Shown here in pieces: positions 24,506 to 37,059 of a stretch of 64,000 bases of DNA. Source of the stretch: Taenia hydatigena (lineage: Eukaryota; Platyhelminthes; Cestoda; Cyclophyllidea; Taeniidae); contig JADWOT020001154.1 of the NCBI GenBank assembly GCA_036345935.2, forward strand, positions 186,001 to 250,000, read 5' to 3'. The notes under the pieces are model-generated. The model did not search any database, had not been told where the DNA came from, and saw only the letters and a list, made by a program, of their open reading frames with translations. A program made the position numbers and the translations under genes. Each line of letters opens with the position of its first letter. The stretch's first letter is position 1.

Positions 24506-26758
24506 GCTCTTTTTTCTTGTGTGGCAGCACCAATTTTCCAAATAATGGTACGCAATTCCTTAGAATTATTTCTTCCAAGGTTGTCATCCAGCGGTCGTAT
24601 AAGATAAGGCCCTCAAGTGGAGCGAACATCTCATTTCAGAAGTACTTTTATACCTTGAGTCAGACCGAACATAAATTAACCATTTCTCACCGTATTATTT
24701 ATTATCCAGGGCGCAAGTCTTTAAAAGGAAATTTTTCAAGACACCCTAACGTCGCGTGGCTTTATTCGCAAATGTTTGTTTGGCTAGGATAATGTTAAAT
24801 GGTACTTACAATGCTCGTGCATTACTAAGATTTTCTTTGTGCATTAACTCTGTCAAGCTTTTGCATGTGCCACGAAATTCGCTCTCTTATGCATACATTT
24901 ATATGAATGCAGGAATCCGTGTGGGTCGACCTCTAAGGAAACGCATTTAACCTAAGATTATGTGCCACTACCGCCGTAAGCAACACCTGAAGTGTTTTAA
25001 ATTATGTGTTGAAGTTAAAATTTGCTTTTCCGTAATTGGTCGTCCGCCTTCGACGTCACCACACACCTCCCGATTTGTGTAACTATTTAAGCGCACTAAC
25101 TTAGAACAATGCAATACTTGAATTTCGAAAATTCTGTTGAGCAATAATGTCGTGATTGCCACAGTTTTTAGGTTCTGCTACTTTTGTGCGTAATGATGCA
25201 TCGTATTGTGGTATGTACAGCTACTCTATGCAAATTTTCGGTTATATTGTCGCAAAATATGACCTGTTTTGCATACGCAAATTCTGATTCTTTTCGTTAT
25301 TGTAAAATGCTGCTGCTCTGGATGGATGTTAGCTCTAAACAGTTATTGCTAAATGACTGCTTCTCTTTTTGTTTGCCTATTAAACGCATTGTTGTAATGC
25401 CCCCATCTTACGCAATCGTGTTTGATATTGTGATCGCAAACCTTTATCCACTGTACAACTCTTCACCCACTCGCAGTACAACTACATTGAAAATCACTAC
25501 TAAATGGTGTCTGCACGCGTACAATAGATGCGACGAAAAGGAAATACAAATCCAAGATAAGAGCAGTTCAACTGGGTTCAAGTGGGAGGATCAGGTGCAG
25601 ATGTTGTGATAAAATAAGTAGGGTTACGCGAAAAGATATTTATTTAATGACATTTAAATGTCAAACTTACGCAATCTGACAATTGTTATAGCTCCATCTT
25701 CCTCCTTCACCAGCTGTGGCTCAAAATTCACTCCTGTATATATTTCGCTTTTGTCCTTAAATGTCATTAAAATGAAATAATCCAGAGTTTATCAGGGGAA
25801 GCACTATGCATTTTGTAGGAATTGATAAAATCATAAAACATCAGTATTTGAGAATTCCGTGTTTGCTTCCGGTTTATCTCAGATATTAAAAATTGATGCT
25901 GATGTCAAGATTTTTTTGTGAATAACAGAGTGTCATTTGTGTTAAGGATACTAATATACATGCATTGCGAAGGCGTACGAACAAGCTATTACAAGCACTG
26001 ACCACTGAAAGTTGCTTTCAGTGAACATAATTCCAAATTGAAGGGATTAATTTGACTTGGTATTTTAAAGGAGATCGAAAATGATTGGTTTGATGCGCCG
26101 AAATATCTGCAGGGTTGAATTAGGATAAAGTAAATTGCTAAAATCTAAAAGAACAGCAGTTTGCCATAAAAATAAGCTTTTGAATTAACTAGTTTAGAGT
26201 GCTTTCAACTTTAAAAAAGTGTACGAATTTGTGTTGCCGAAATGAATTTTTTAAGAGCAGTAAAGGTATGATCCTTTTACAATCCAAGCCAATCGGTCTA
26301 ACTTACCTCAGTCCCGACATGAACAGCAATGCTGCACGCACAATTACCACACGTTATCATGCATGTCACCGCATCTAACGGAAGCTCTTGTGGCTGTACT
26401 TTGGCATCGTAGGATTTATTAAGTTGGGCTTTTTAACCATTAGGGACGAAAGCAAGAAGAGCAGTAACCAAGTCAAGCGCTACTAGCCCCATTTTCCAAA
26501 TGAAAATTTCCTGCTTGCACCGTTTGCATTCGGATTCTTTCGATTGGCCAGGTATGCTTTCCATAACTGGTCAGTATGTCATTGCAATTGGTTGATGCAA
26601 CCCAGTTAAATATTCGCAGCCTCCGGAAAAGCTCTCTGAGTAATGGAAACGCAAAGTATGCAGAAAATGTCCACACTGCCTATTACAGCGTTGATTTACA
26701 CCACAGATTTTCAGCTTTTAACTTCCATTGACAGTGCTAAGTTATTTATAAATTGCAG
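24505..26758 (+). mobile_element. Possible non-autonomous LTR-like element, interior
   Basis: The 2.25 kb between the two direct repeats holds no protease, reverse transcriptase or integrase motif. The longest frame (25184-25609, 141 codons, first ATG near 25193) encodes an unremarkable Cys/Leu-rich peptide. An inverted repeat pair (15 bp, 25643-25657 and 25757-25771) with a perfect 16-bp palindrome TGACATTTAAATGTCA at 25648-25663 lies inside. If real, the element would be a short element mobilised in trans. Alternatively, the repeats are two independent insertions of one family. Confidence 0.3.
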
Positions 26759-27000
26759 GTCTACGAACCTGCTCGAAGTGCTAACTGAAGTAGTCTTGGC
26801 TTAGTGATCCTGTGGGCCAATAGCAGCTCTAATACAGAAAACGCTTTGGACGAGAGCAAGAAGTCTGTAGCGCGGCAGCAAATAAACGCACACATACACT
26901 CAAGAGTCTTTTCTTTTTAAATACGAGTGCCCACACGCAAACGATAGACTTCTACACACTAAACTCGACACCTTCACGAGTATGCTAAAGCTGGAGTGAG
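26758..27000 (+). repeat. Direct repeat, right copy (possible LTR)
   Basis: Matches 24266-24505 over about 230 bp, with AATAAACGCACAC near the middle. Relative to the left copy it has small substitutions (for example CCTGTGGGCCAATAG for CCTGCAGGTCACTAG). The divergence indicates an old event. Confidence 0.5.
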
Positions 27001-27967
27001 TTGGTTAATCATGTTCAAGTTACCATTGTTCAAAATCATTTTGGCGACGCCAAGTGTCGAAGTGTTTCTCTAGGAGGAATCTAGGGAGTTGTATCACCGG
27101 TATCCTTATTAGTAAAAGCATGGCCTTTCCAACTAATCTCTCTCCTTCTAGACGATTCATTAGCTCTAATTCATCTTGCGGAATTCACAGTGATAGTAAA
27201 GATATCCAAATTATGGCGCCTGTAGCGCAGCATATGCTGCAAGTCTCACAAATATAAATAAGGAATAGCCACGAATTTTAGTTTTAACATCAGTAGAACG
27301 GAATTTTCAAATGTAAAGATAATGATAGATTATAGAAGTTGGTGCCTCCTCATAGTTAAAATACTTGCAATAAAATGCGGCGCAACTCGCATACAAGCAT
27401 AATTTAGTACGAATTCATAGGCTGCCACTAATACATGCATGCAATTGATGATACGCAATCCACTTGTTTAAATAAAGATGAAATGTGTCTGTGAATCTGC
27501 CTAAACGGAAGCAGTGTGCAGTGGGAGCACTGCGTTGGTGAGATTAAATGTGGGATCCCGCATTAAAAGGATTGGAACAAAAGATATTTAAAAATTTACC
27601 ACAATAGTCCTCATATTTAATTGTATGACAGTAACAACGTGTGCAATCAATGCAAAACTTTGTAGAAGTCCACCATCACGAAATAAGTTAATGAAAGGCG
27701 AGTGTCTCGAGCTAAGCATTTGTATCATAGCAACTGTGGCAGTCTTGGTGTTGTTGTAAAACCATCTTTTCTCACTGAGGCATGCATGGGACTCAAAATA
27801 ATGCATCCAATCAATGTCAATCAAAAGGAAGTTAAGTAAATATCTCTACGAGCAAACCATTTGAAAACCTCGATTTCTGTAAACAGGTTTCATATGCTCT
27901 TTTTGAGTAGCTGCACTCATATCTTTCCAGAAGTTCTTAATTTCGTCAAAGATTGAAAGTTGATTAG

Positions 27968-28196
27968 GTTCCCAAACTTGGACGAAGTACTGGCTTACGA
28001 TGTAGCGTCGTTGGTGCTTACGGCGACCAGTGACAAATCAGAGGTGGTGCAGTATCCGCAATTGCCGGAAAATATGGCGGGTGAAGTAGCCCGCCATGGG
28101 AATGTTGATGAAGACACAGCCCTCCCCACATGTTCAGGCAATCGATCCGAGTATTTGAAAGTAGACCAGCAACGGCTGATAATGAAAGTTTGTTGG
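27968..28196 (+). CDS. Candidate internal exon, unknown product
   Basis: From TTGATTAG|GTTCCC to the strong donor TGTTGG|GTGAGT the frame is open for 76 codons, phase 0 at the end. The stretch is clearly richer in G+C than its surroundings (CGTCG, GCGGGTGAAGTAGCCCGCCATGG). The peptide is acidic and well mixed: FPNLDEVLAYDVASLVLTAT, SEVVQYPQLPENM, CSGNRSEYLKVDQQRLIMKV. This is among the better unplaced exon candidates. The family is not recognised and the neighbouring exons were not found. Confidence 0.33.
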
Positions 28197-28199
28197 GTG

Positions 28200-30300
28200 A
28201 GTTCCTTTTGCTGTTAAACGATTTTTCAGTACAGCTTTTCTAGACTGCTTACTATGAGCAAGACTTCAAAATTTACACCCGTATAGGTTCCATCACATAT
28301 TCTGAACATCTGAACCGATCGCAGACACTAATGCTATTCAAGAGTCGCCTTAATGTTTTGATGTCAGTAAAGCCGATGGCAGCGCACACCCTGCCATTGT
28401 TTGCGAATATGGCATTTTGTAAAGGTAGTTGCAATATGCTAATGATGTGCAAGACCGTTTTCTAGGCTACAAACTTTGTTTGCTGCTGAAACGTTTTAGC
28501 ACATGATACGGAGCACACAAATTGGCCACCAATTTTGAGGATATTTACAATCAAAATGGACAGGAAGTTTAAAGCAACTGTTCCCACTGATGCTTGCCAG
28601 TCGGTTTGGGTAAAATTTGTTTAAATTTACCCGCCTGTTCTAAGCAATAATGCGCGTTCCAATAGGCAATATATCAGGTACAAGTTCCTTCAAGAAGTTA
28701 ATACTCTTTTGCTAAATGTTGCATTATAATTAATGTGCAGCAGGTCTGCTTGAGCTGTGAAGGCAATGAGAAACAGTTCCAAAATACAGCGTTTATAGTC
28801 CATGCAGGTTAATGTTGCAGCATAATAAATGCTCGTTTGTTAAAAATTTAACAATGAGATACATGCGTGCATTGTTATTGTAATTTCGGCTTTTCTTTTA
28901 AGTTTGTTTACAATTTGACGTTTCATTAGTTTGCAATAACTTGATTGCTTCTCAAAGCGAAAGAAATGTGCATTAATCTGTGGTCAGAAGCAGAAAGTCG
29001 ACACTGAAAATAGGGCGACTGTTACCGCGAACCGTCATTAAAACTGGAGTGGAATTAAGGAATGTATTAGTAGTTAGCATAATATGCATTTATAAGATGT
29101 TTAGGTTTGTTGAATGGGCTCTAGACAAGACGTGTTCCAACGTAGAATAGTCGTCAGAGTTTGCGAATCGCAGTATCAAGCAGGGGTTCCTTGATCTAGG
29201 ATATAGTATTGCGCTATCTTAGACCATGCTACGAGAATCAGTTGAATATCTGATGCAACTGATTATAACGATGCGCGAATTTTGCCCAATGCTTTTATCT
29301 AAAGAAAACAAAAGGCCTGATAAACCATAAAATGTTATGTTCTTGATAATTCTGGCATGTGCGAGCCTGCGCTGACGAATGGCTCAGAGAATGAGAATGG
29401 ATGCGAGTAGAGCGACGATAGCAGAGCAACAGTAGCATAAAGACTGAATCCACAGACAATAATGAGGTCCATTAACCTAGGCCTGAGATTGGCAAATTGA
29501 CGTGTCGTTTACCAGCACATTGGAATAGACAGACTATTAAATCATTCAATTCAAACTTCTAGTCTGCATACCTCTTAGGTAATATTGAGATGCCTTCACA
29601 TTCCATGAAGGGCTGGATTTGATGTCAAGTTAAACTCATCTTTAAAGCTGCTTTAAATTGATATGGTGTCCTTTTAGAACCTATTTTCGATCGCGACAAA
29701 GGCTGAGATAACAAACGCATCGAGTGTGAAGAAAGGTGATTCATACTGCTCCAACTTATCCTTAATATCATATAGCCGCCACTGATGGTGAGAAGAAAAC
29801 AATCAAACCTTAAACTATATCATAGATCCACTTTTAACCTGCTTTTAAAAGGAGAGATGGATGGACATGGGCCCGGTTCATACACAGAATCAGGAATGAT
29901 AATGCTTGTGGGATGCATTGATAAGGAAAATCTTGAGGACGAATTGTAAAGAAGACTTGGTTCCCGTATTGATAAATCTGATCCATTATGCACAAAAATA
30001 TAAAGTAAAGTTATTGAGGATCTTAACGATGCCTTTCTTGACAGCCACTAGCTTGGCAGTATCAATGCTTGCTGTCACAAACTGATAGTTTTCACGTGTC
30101 ACGCATGTGTGACGTGCGAGATCAAGTAGAGAAACCTGGATATAACATGCCATTCTGATAGAGTGTGTGCTAATATTAAACTGCAGCATAAAGGTATTTA
30201 TATAACTTTTATATAAAAGTGGATAACTCAGTCTGTCTTCACGAAGAACACCACCACTCAGTGGCATTCTGCTGGAGTGGTCTGCCTGCTTCACTCACAA
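28200..30300. other. No gene seen
   Basis: A+T-rich spacer. A palindromic TGTCACGCATGTGTGAC lies at 30097-30113; related motifs occur at 60.4, 60.8 and 61.3 kb. Confidence 0.4.
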
Positions 30301-30329
30301 CCAAAAAATTGACTCCAATCTTTGAACGG

Positions 30330-30620
30330 ACAGATTCGTGGACAGCTTGACGATATGCAGCGATACCGGTGCTTAGGGACATACTTGGGATGTCGCGACC
30401 CTCCCATTTTGAGTGAGGCCTTCGTGTAGCTGTTGAATAGTTCAGGTCTTATAGATTTCAAATGACTTCACAGTGTAGACCGGGTCCTATATTTAGGGTC
30501 TAAGGTCTTATCAGTTTGCCAAGTCGTGACATTCAATTCGCATGTCGCCTCACTCACGTAGCCATTTAATCGCTCCTTATTCCAGTTGCAGACCTAATAG
30601 AGGCGCAGCAGGAGTACTTG
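30330..30620 (+). repeat. Dispersed repeat family 2, copy 3
   Basis: Matches copy 1 in order: GACATACTTGGGATGTCGCGACC, a TTTAGGGTCT...GTCTTATC block, GTCGTGACATTC and CATGTCGCCTCACTCAC. Same orientation as the other two copies. Confidence 0.45.
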
Positions 30621-31392
30621 GAATATGCATCGCAGCATAATAACCGAAATCTACCAAAATGAACTATCAAATGAACACTAGACACCAAAGGAAATAATCG
30701 GGAATCGGGATAACTGACTAACTAGGAAAGTGTTAGCATTACTTCCAGCACCAAGTAAGCAATTAACGACTCTTAAACACTAAAGTTATGTAAAAAGTAA
30801 AGGCGACACACATCAACGAAATAGTACAACTAAGCCTGTTAACTAGAAGCAATAAAAACAACGGCCCACACAGTCTTATGATCAGGCGAAGATACAAACA
30901 GTTGTGAAAGTAAAGTAAGGCGAAATAATCGGAAAGAACTCTCGCCGCCCTACCAGCTTGTGCCCTGACAAGCAGGCCAGTAACCGGTACAGCATTTGCG
31001 ACGCCGCCGAATGCCCAAAGACCTTAAGGAGCGATCGTGAAAAAGAAAAAGCGAAATTGTAAATATAACTTGTGGCGAAAGGACAAACTGGTATGGTATA
31101 ACAAAAATACGTTGTCGAATATATTAAAGATTCGGGCTAATGATTATGTGCTAGGAAAACGCTAGTGAGGTGCAAAATATAAATTTCAATACTTAAATAT
31201 AAGTTTACGTAGAAAAATTTAAAAAAGGCCTTAGAGCATTAAATTTTGGATTTAAAAACTGAAACAACCGAACAAAATGACTGAGCCTGATTGCCAAAAA
31301 GTGAAGGGTCATGGCGAAAACACGCAATTGGGAAGCATATCGCACATAATGGTACAATAATGGATTTCGCGGACTGAGTTGATGACCATTCA

Positions 31393-34300
31393 CAAGCCCG
31401 GTATAGTGATGGCAAGCAATAAGCAGAGTGCGCTGCACCGTTTCGAGACTTCTCTGAAGGCAATAAAAGGCATACTAGTAGCACAGATTATATATTTAAT
31501 AAACGGATGAAATGGTGCCGCTGGCATAGTGTTAACTTTAATTGCAGGAGTCCTATAGGTATCATGGCATGTCCTTTATTTGCAGGTAATTCGCCTTCCT
31601 TAGTTGCCTCCGAGAGGCCTCGCCGCATGCTGCCCCTGCGACTGGATAGGACAGACTTGCCACGCACTATCAACACGGATGCCTTCAGCTTGCTACAACA
31701 GCCAAGTGATTCTGAAAGACCTGAGGCCTCCAGCATGTTTCGAAGACCTGAAGAACGCCTAAATCATGCAACAAGACGGATTGCAGTGCGCTCCCCTACC
31801 GGCACATCTAAGTTTGTGTACTCCTCCCATTGGACATTGGGATGCTATTCTTAGGCCAGATTCGCTTCGTTGATACTTCATGCTCATTTTTGAGCAAGGA
31901 TACACGTAACTTGTGATCGGTTCGCAGCTGCACTGACTGTTCCTGCCTCTATTCTGTAGGCAACTGCAAAGTCGTTACGTCGACTCGACGGGCTCTACAG
32001 TGGCTATGATCGAAGGTGATTTCTGGTTCAAGACGGCACTGAATCCACCACCAGATTACTAAGCCAGCCAACATCCGTAGAATGGGGTGGGCATTTTGCG
32101 TCTAATCTGCTCTTACTTCAGTGTCACCAAGCAGTTCGTCTTGGTTCTCTCAAGCTGCTCGAGACGTGTAGACGATGACTTCCAGTCAGACGCTTTGTTT
32201 CAGCAGCCTAACTATGCCACTTTTAGACTATTAAGGTCAGGTGCTGCTACAATTACGAGGAGGCTTCATTACAGGTAAAAGAGCATAAGGTGAATCGCCT
32301 AAGGCCAGCATCCCTTTCACTCTCACCTGCCTGACAGTCTTCGCCAATTTAATCATCCGCACCAGCTGGCTCCCAGTTTAAGTTGAGACCTAGTAATTAG
32401 TCCAAGGAGTCAGGCGTGTTTGCTTGTCACTGGTGCAAAGTGGAAACAAACCGAGCAGTAGAGGAAACGGTGTTTCATAGAAGACACAACCTGTGATAAA
32501 TGAGAGGTCAGGAGGATTTTGAGGTTAACTGACCAATCGAAACCCCATAGCAATGTATTTGGACCTAAGGCTCTTGGATAGAGTAAAAATCTGACCATTT
32601 CCAACAAAAGTTCAGCCTGGCCCTAGAGTACCATTATTTTGCTTGCTTAAGGCAGAGTATGATGCTCCGGATGAAATTCTAGGCCAGTAGTTTGGCGTGT
32701 TTACATCGCTGTTCACTCGGTAATGGCAACAAGTGAGCGTCATCGGGCGTATTCTGCCACACTGCTGCTACTGAATGAGGAACATGAGTAGTAGGCGCAG
32801 CTGATACAACGCATCCTAACTAGCTTTTCGCATAAGCATCGTAAAACCTTTCGAGTGTAGACACAGATGGTTTTAAAACTAGTCATTGAAAATAACGGTG
32901 AAAAATCAGCGTCAGGCGCATTAGGGTGCTAATTGAGTGAGAGGCAGAGCAATACTGCTCAAATAGCTCGTGAGTAGCACTCGATGCGGTAGTGGTCAGT
33001 ATTTTATTAGCCATCTGTAAAGGCCATCATCACGCACTCTTCTGTAGTATTTTGTTTTTGGTCTTCTTGTGATCCACCCTTCCTGCCCTGTCACATTCCT
33101 CTTTAATGTCTCTAGCAAATTAATCGCCCTATTTACAAGGAAAAATTGTGCATCGACGTCAGATAAGTAAGTCTGACAGAATGAGGCAAGTGTCATTACA
33201 ATGTCTTGCATTCCACGCATCAAAGTGACATCGACGATATTGGCAGCGAAAATGTGGTCTAGTTATGTAGGCAGTGTCCAACTCCAACGAAACTGCGTGA
33301 CTTGTGATACCAGCGGACCTCATTCCCACTGCCCGCAAAGCTGTCACACAGCTATTTTTATTGTGTTCCATACTGTTTCCGTGACCGCGTTGCCTTTCAA
33401 CAACAGCACACATGGAAGTGAGAACCGTTATATGTGACTAGACCTTGAGTGTGTTAACTTCACTCTCACCACCTTAAATCCTACCAAAAATATGAGCTAC
33501 ACACCGCACCAATCGCTAGCCTAATCACAATGTTAGTACTACACAGAGGGAGACCTGATAGCTCCAATTTAGGTAACTTACCAATGCAGTGTGGGCAGAT
33601 CTGGCCTCCTCTCAATGCCACATATTTCCTTTAACACCCAGAAGTAGAGCACAGAAACCACGTCAGCATATTTAACCTACTTCTAAGAGTATACTGAGCA
33701 TTTTAAGAAAATTGAAGCAATTCAGACGCCTTTTTTGTCAATGGTCTTATAAGCTGCCAACTGATACAGTCGAGGAGATGCGATGTGCTTGATCGCGATG
33801 TTGATACTAAAGACATGACAACCACTGTTACCAATTTGGGTGAATATGCGACTACTTCGACTTCGGCTTAGTAAATTTAAGCATGCCAAGCGGGAGTGCC
33901 TCAGTAATGCGACAAAGTTGTAGAAGCAAATGTTGAGTCGATGTAGGTTTGATTGCAGACGGAAAAACCAGGCCTAAGTTGGCTTCGCCCGCAGTCACTA
34001 AAATTTGCCAATTTTCTACTGCTGCCTTGCGCAACTGCTACATAACGTGCAATAACAGTTTGCAATTAAAATTAAAATTCTGACTTGGCGTTGACTTTGC
34101 CTGGCATTCAAATGCCCGTTTAATCCCTTCATGCAGGCATCCACTGCAAACAAATGCAGATGCTAGCTTGAACAGCCCTGCATTGCTTACATTAGTACAA
34201 GTGCGTTTGTGAAGGTGCCTGCGCATGCCGGCCGATGAGTTGACTAGTTCGCAGTGAAAATGCCTCAGCCTCTTCTCCCGACCGCTGCCCCCATCTCTGC

Positions 34301-34430
34301 CGTCCAACACATCTGCCTTCTCTCTTAACATGCAATCACCTGTAGCACCACCAAAACATCATGCCAAGTGTGTCGAGAGCGAAGTGAAGTGATAGGACTA
34401 TGAAAGTGGCGGTGGGAGTAGAGAATATAG
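31393..34430 (-). mobile_element. 3-kb repeated unit, copy A (minus)
   Basis: Read on the minus strand this unit aligns from end to end with 54785-57770 on the plus strand. The similarity runs through GATTGCATG near the start, an AAGCG(A/G)CTGAGGCA block, a central block, and CCGTTTATTAAATATATAA near the end; it fades just after CCGGGCTTGTGA. Roughly a fifth of bases differ. In the central block both copies encode the same peptide words (TYLSD, AQFFLV, RNVTGQE), which suggests remains of an old coding sequence. Neither copy has a long frame. No terminal repeats or known transposase motif were found. Confidence 0.6.
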
Positions 34431-34439
34431 ATAGCTAGA

Positions 34440-35960
34440 CAGAAGCCGTAGTACGCTTTTGTTTAGTCAGCTTCGCATGACTGACTCCCTTAATCAATCA
34501 TATTTGAAAGCCAAAAATATTATCATTAGGTTCTCAAATCACTTCCAATTTTAATCCTGTTGCACTTTAGCTTGCTGTTATTTAGTTTAGGCTCTTACCT
34601 AGTCTTCGATAACAATGAAAATAGCTGTCGTTTTTGCTTTTCCTAAACAAAAAACGACACTGCGGTGGAAATCTGGCCTTTTATTGCCAAATAAGGAAAG
34701 AATTAGAAGCTTTACGCATCTACTTTAGCAAGCTTGACTTTTGCATACTCAGGAAATTATCCAAAGAAGTAGCAGTAGATTCGCTGATGACAAAACTAGT
34801 TAGCGGAAGCTTGAGATTAAGAAGATACACGAGCTTTGTAAGGATCCGCTCAGCGAAGCACAAAGCCCACTGCACCTCGTATCCTGTCCTTTGTCTAATT
34901 AACCCATGACTAACCGATCTATTTTTTCTTACAATCGTTGCTTTGAAAGCGTTATATGCAAACCTCAAACCCTTCAGATACCTAAGGACTGTTCTGGTAG
35001 GTTTCATTTCGACTATACCTAGCTAGAAAAGTGCCGACTTAAGCTTCTCGATTCGGCTACTTCTGCGCATAGGATGGTGGTGTAGATGAGACACTAGCTT
35101 TGCACATAACTCCAATCGCATACCTCTCCGAAAATTTAAGGGTGAAAATAAAATTCTCATGCATTCATGCAAGAGTTATTAGTAGGGCGAAGGATAGAAA
35201 TAATATGTAAAGCAAAGACTACACTTGGAATGGTTCGCTGTCCAATCAGGTAGATTTCGCTGCGTGTAGTGATTGCACAACTCTAAAGTTCAGTCATCGC
35301 AAGCATTGTTTTGACAAAGAGGATGAGATGGACGTTGTGATTGCACCATCTTCAACCAGACGAAACAATAGAAAGTAGTACGTTGACAGTGGGATGTGGT
35401 CAGTCACACAGTATTCAATATCTATTAACTCATAACTGCAGCCGCGTTTTGCATTAGAGCTTACATGAATGATCTTAAGACCCCTTGCAACAGCAAACGT
35501 TTCGTCAAGGCACTGCGGAGTTCAGAGTGCAGTGCAAACGCACAACGGGCGATTTGACAATATGAACTAGGGGTACGGCCAAATAGTCACAGTGCAAAGC
35601 GCATGTGACTTTTTGAGCATTTATAGTAAAAAAAAGAAACGATTTCTTCTTTTATGAATTTGTTGACATTCACTAAAATTTTAATGTTGCTCCATTTTTC
35701 TGCATTTAGAAGTGCCGATATCAGCGATGCCTCAGAATAACGGATCACATTAAAGGCTAAAGTAAGGTTTACCGAGCGTCCCTAGACGCGTCAATCTATG
35801 CTGCAGAACACACGGCATTCCAGCCTTCCATGCTGTTTCCTGATAAAGACTTATGAGAGCATATTCTTGCTTTGTGAAATTTTTACTGTAGGCAAAATTG
35901 CTTATTTATCCACATAGCTACTCATAAACAAAAAGTAGTCAAAAGCTCTTTACTGCCGTA
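34440..35960. other. No gene seen
   Basis: Overlapping open frames on both strands at 34634-35007 have no motif. No repeat was recognised. Confidence 0.4.
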
Positions 35961-35969
35961 TAAATATAA

Positions 35970-36415
35970 GGATCGCTGGATTCGATTGCAGTTAAGATTA
36001 TAAGGTTCGGCATGATCACGGCATCTTGCCGCGGTAACTTGCTAGTCGCAACACTTGGCGGCCTTGATTCCGCCATATGCAGACAATAGATTAGGCCAGT
36101 CTTCTCTGCATTCTTTTTGTTTTTCGGTTTCCCTTCCCTTTCTCAGCAAGAACTATCACCTGTGAGGTAAGTCTGGTTAAAGCATGTCCAAAGAATGAGG
36201 CAGGAAAATGCAACTTTTAGGTATTCCGTCTCAGTCTATTCGGTTCGGGCCTCATACGCTGGTCGGGGGTAGTATTTAAGGAAATTTTCAAAGGCTTAAA
36301 CATTAAAACCCCTTTTGAGGGGGAAAATAATTGTTCAAAGACCTGCACCAACGCATTGTGCGTTTTACTTGGCCTTTGATTCAATACACGAAAGTTGCAT
36401 GCAATTTATTGCTGA
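35970..36415 (+). repeat. Dispersed repeat family 1, copy 1
   Basis: Shares with 43020-43850 and 59520-60110 the ordered blocks GGCATGA, a (C/T)CTTG-C-G-GATAAC-like block, TTCCCTTTC, TCAGCA, TCTGGTTAA, GGCTTAA and AAAGACCT. It continues to CGAAAGTTGCATGCAA. The 3' portion seen in copy 2 is missing. A purine-rich tract (GGAAAGGAAGAGG, AGAGAGAGG) follows at 36450-36565. Confidence 0.55.
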
Positions 36416-36449
36416 GAGAGGCATCTACTGGTGGGCCATAAGTGGTTGA

Positions 36450-36565
36450 AGTTAGGGAAAGGAAGAGGTGGATTAAGAGAAGGAAAGGCAGAAAGAAATG
36501 AAAGAGAAAGTTGCATGGTTAATAGAGGCATGAAAGAGAGAACAAATAAGAGAGAGGGAAGAGAG
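36450..36565 (+). repeat. Purine-rich low-complexity tract
   Basis: Nearly all A and G on the plus strand (GAAAGGAAGAGGTGGATTAA, GAGAGAGGGAAGAGAGAG). It lies just 3' of a family-1 repeat, as also happens at 44.15 and 60.15 kb. Confidence 0.6.
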
Positions 36566-36982
36566 AGCTCTAGCTAATGCCAGTGAGAAGCCAGGTCGCA
36601 TCCCACTCTTGTGATTGTTTGAGTGGTCACTCGCGAAATCTCTCTGGCTTAGTTACTTGACGTCTTTGCAACGGTTAAAAATGACTAGAGTAAGAAGAGT
36701 AGGGCGGCGGTGGCAAAGGCAGAAGTAGAGGATAAAAAGAAAGCTAAAAGGAGGTTGAGGCGCTAATGACGAGCTGAGCGATGAAAACGAGAATAAGGCG
36801 GAGAAGCAAGATCAGTGGTGGGGTCGGCGAACTTTAATGCACATGTCTCAACGATTGTTTGACATGCAATCTGGATGGTCTAGAAGTCATAGCTTTTCCT
36901 ACAGACCGCATTACTATGCTCGTGGCCCCCACTGATACGCAGTCGCAGTTCTCATAGCTCTGATCCCTTGTTCTTTTCTTAC

Positions 36983-37059
36983 CTGAGTGACATAATCTGA
37001 ATGTCTTGTCCCTCCTGCTTTAAGTGACTCCTTCTCTCGGCTACTAAATTGCTCAGACC
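36983..37059 (-). CDS. Candidate internal exon, minus strand, unknown product
   Basis: The acceptor CCGTAG|GGTCTG and the consensus donor CTCAG|GTAAGA bound 25 open codons. The peptide is hydrophilic, EQFSSREKESLKAGGTRHSD, then YVTQ, and ends in phase 0. The stretch is purine-rich, and such tracts are common here, so it could be chance. No neighbouring exon was found. Confidence 0.2.

Noticed and set aside
24445..24792. 115-codon plus-strand frame
   Set aside because: It starts inside a dispersed direct repeat at a non-ATG codon and has no recognisable domain.
34038..34331. Minus-strand frame with MRRHLHKRTCTN resembling a short Cys/His protein
   Set aside because: It belongs to the 3-kb repeated unit and has a parallel in copy B; no proper zinc-finger spacing; treated as repeat content.
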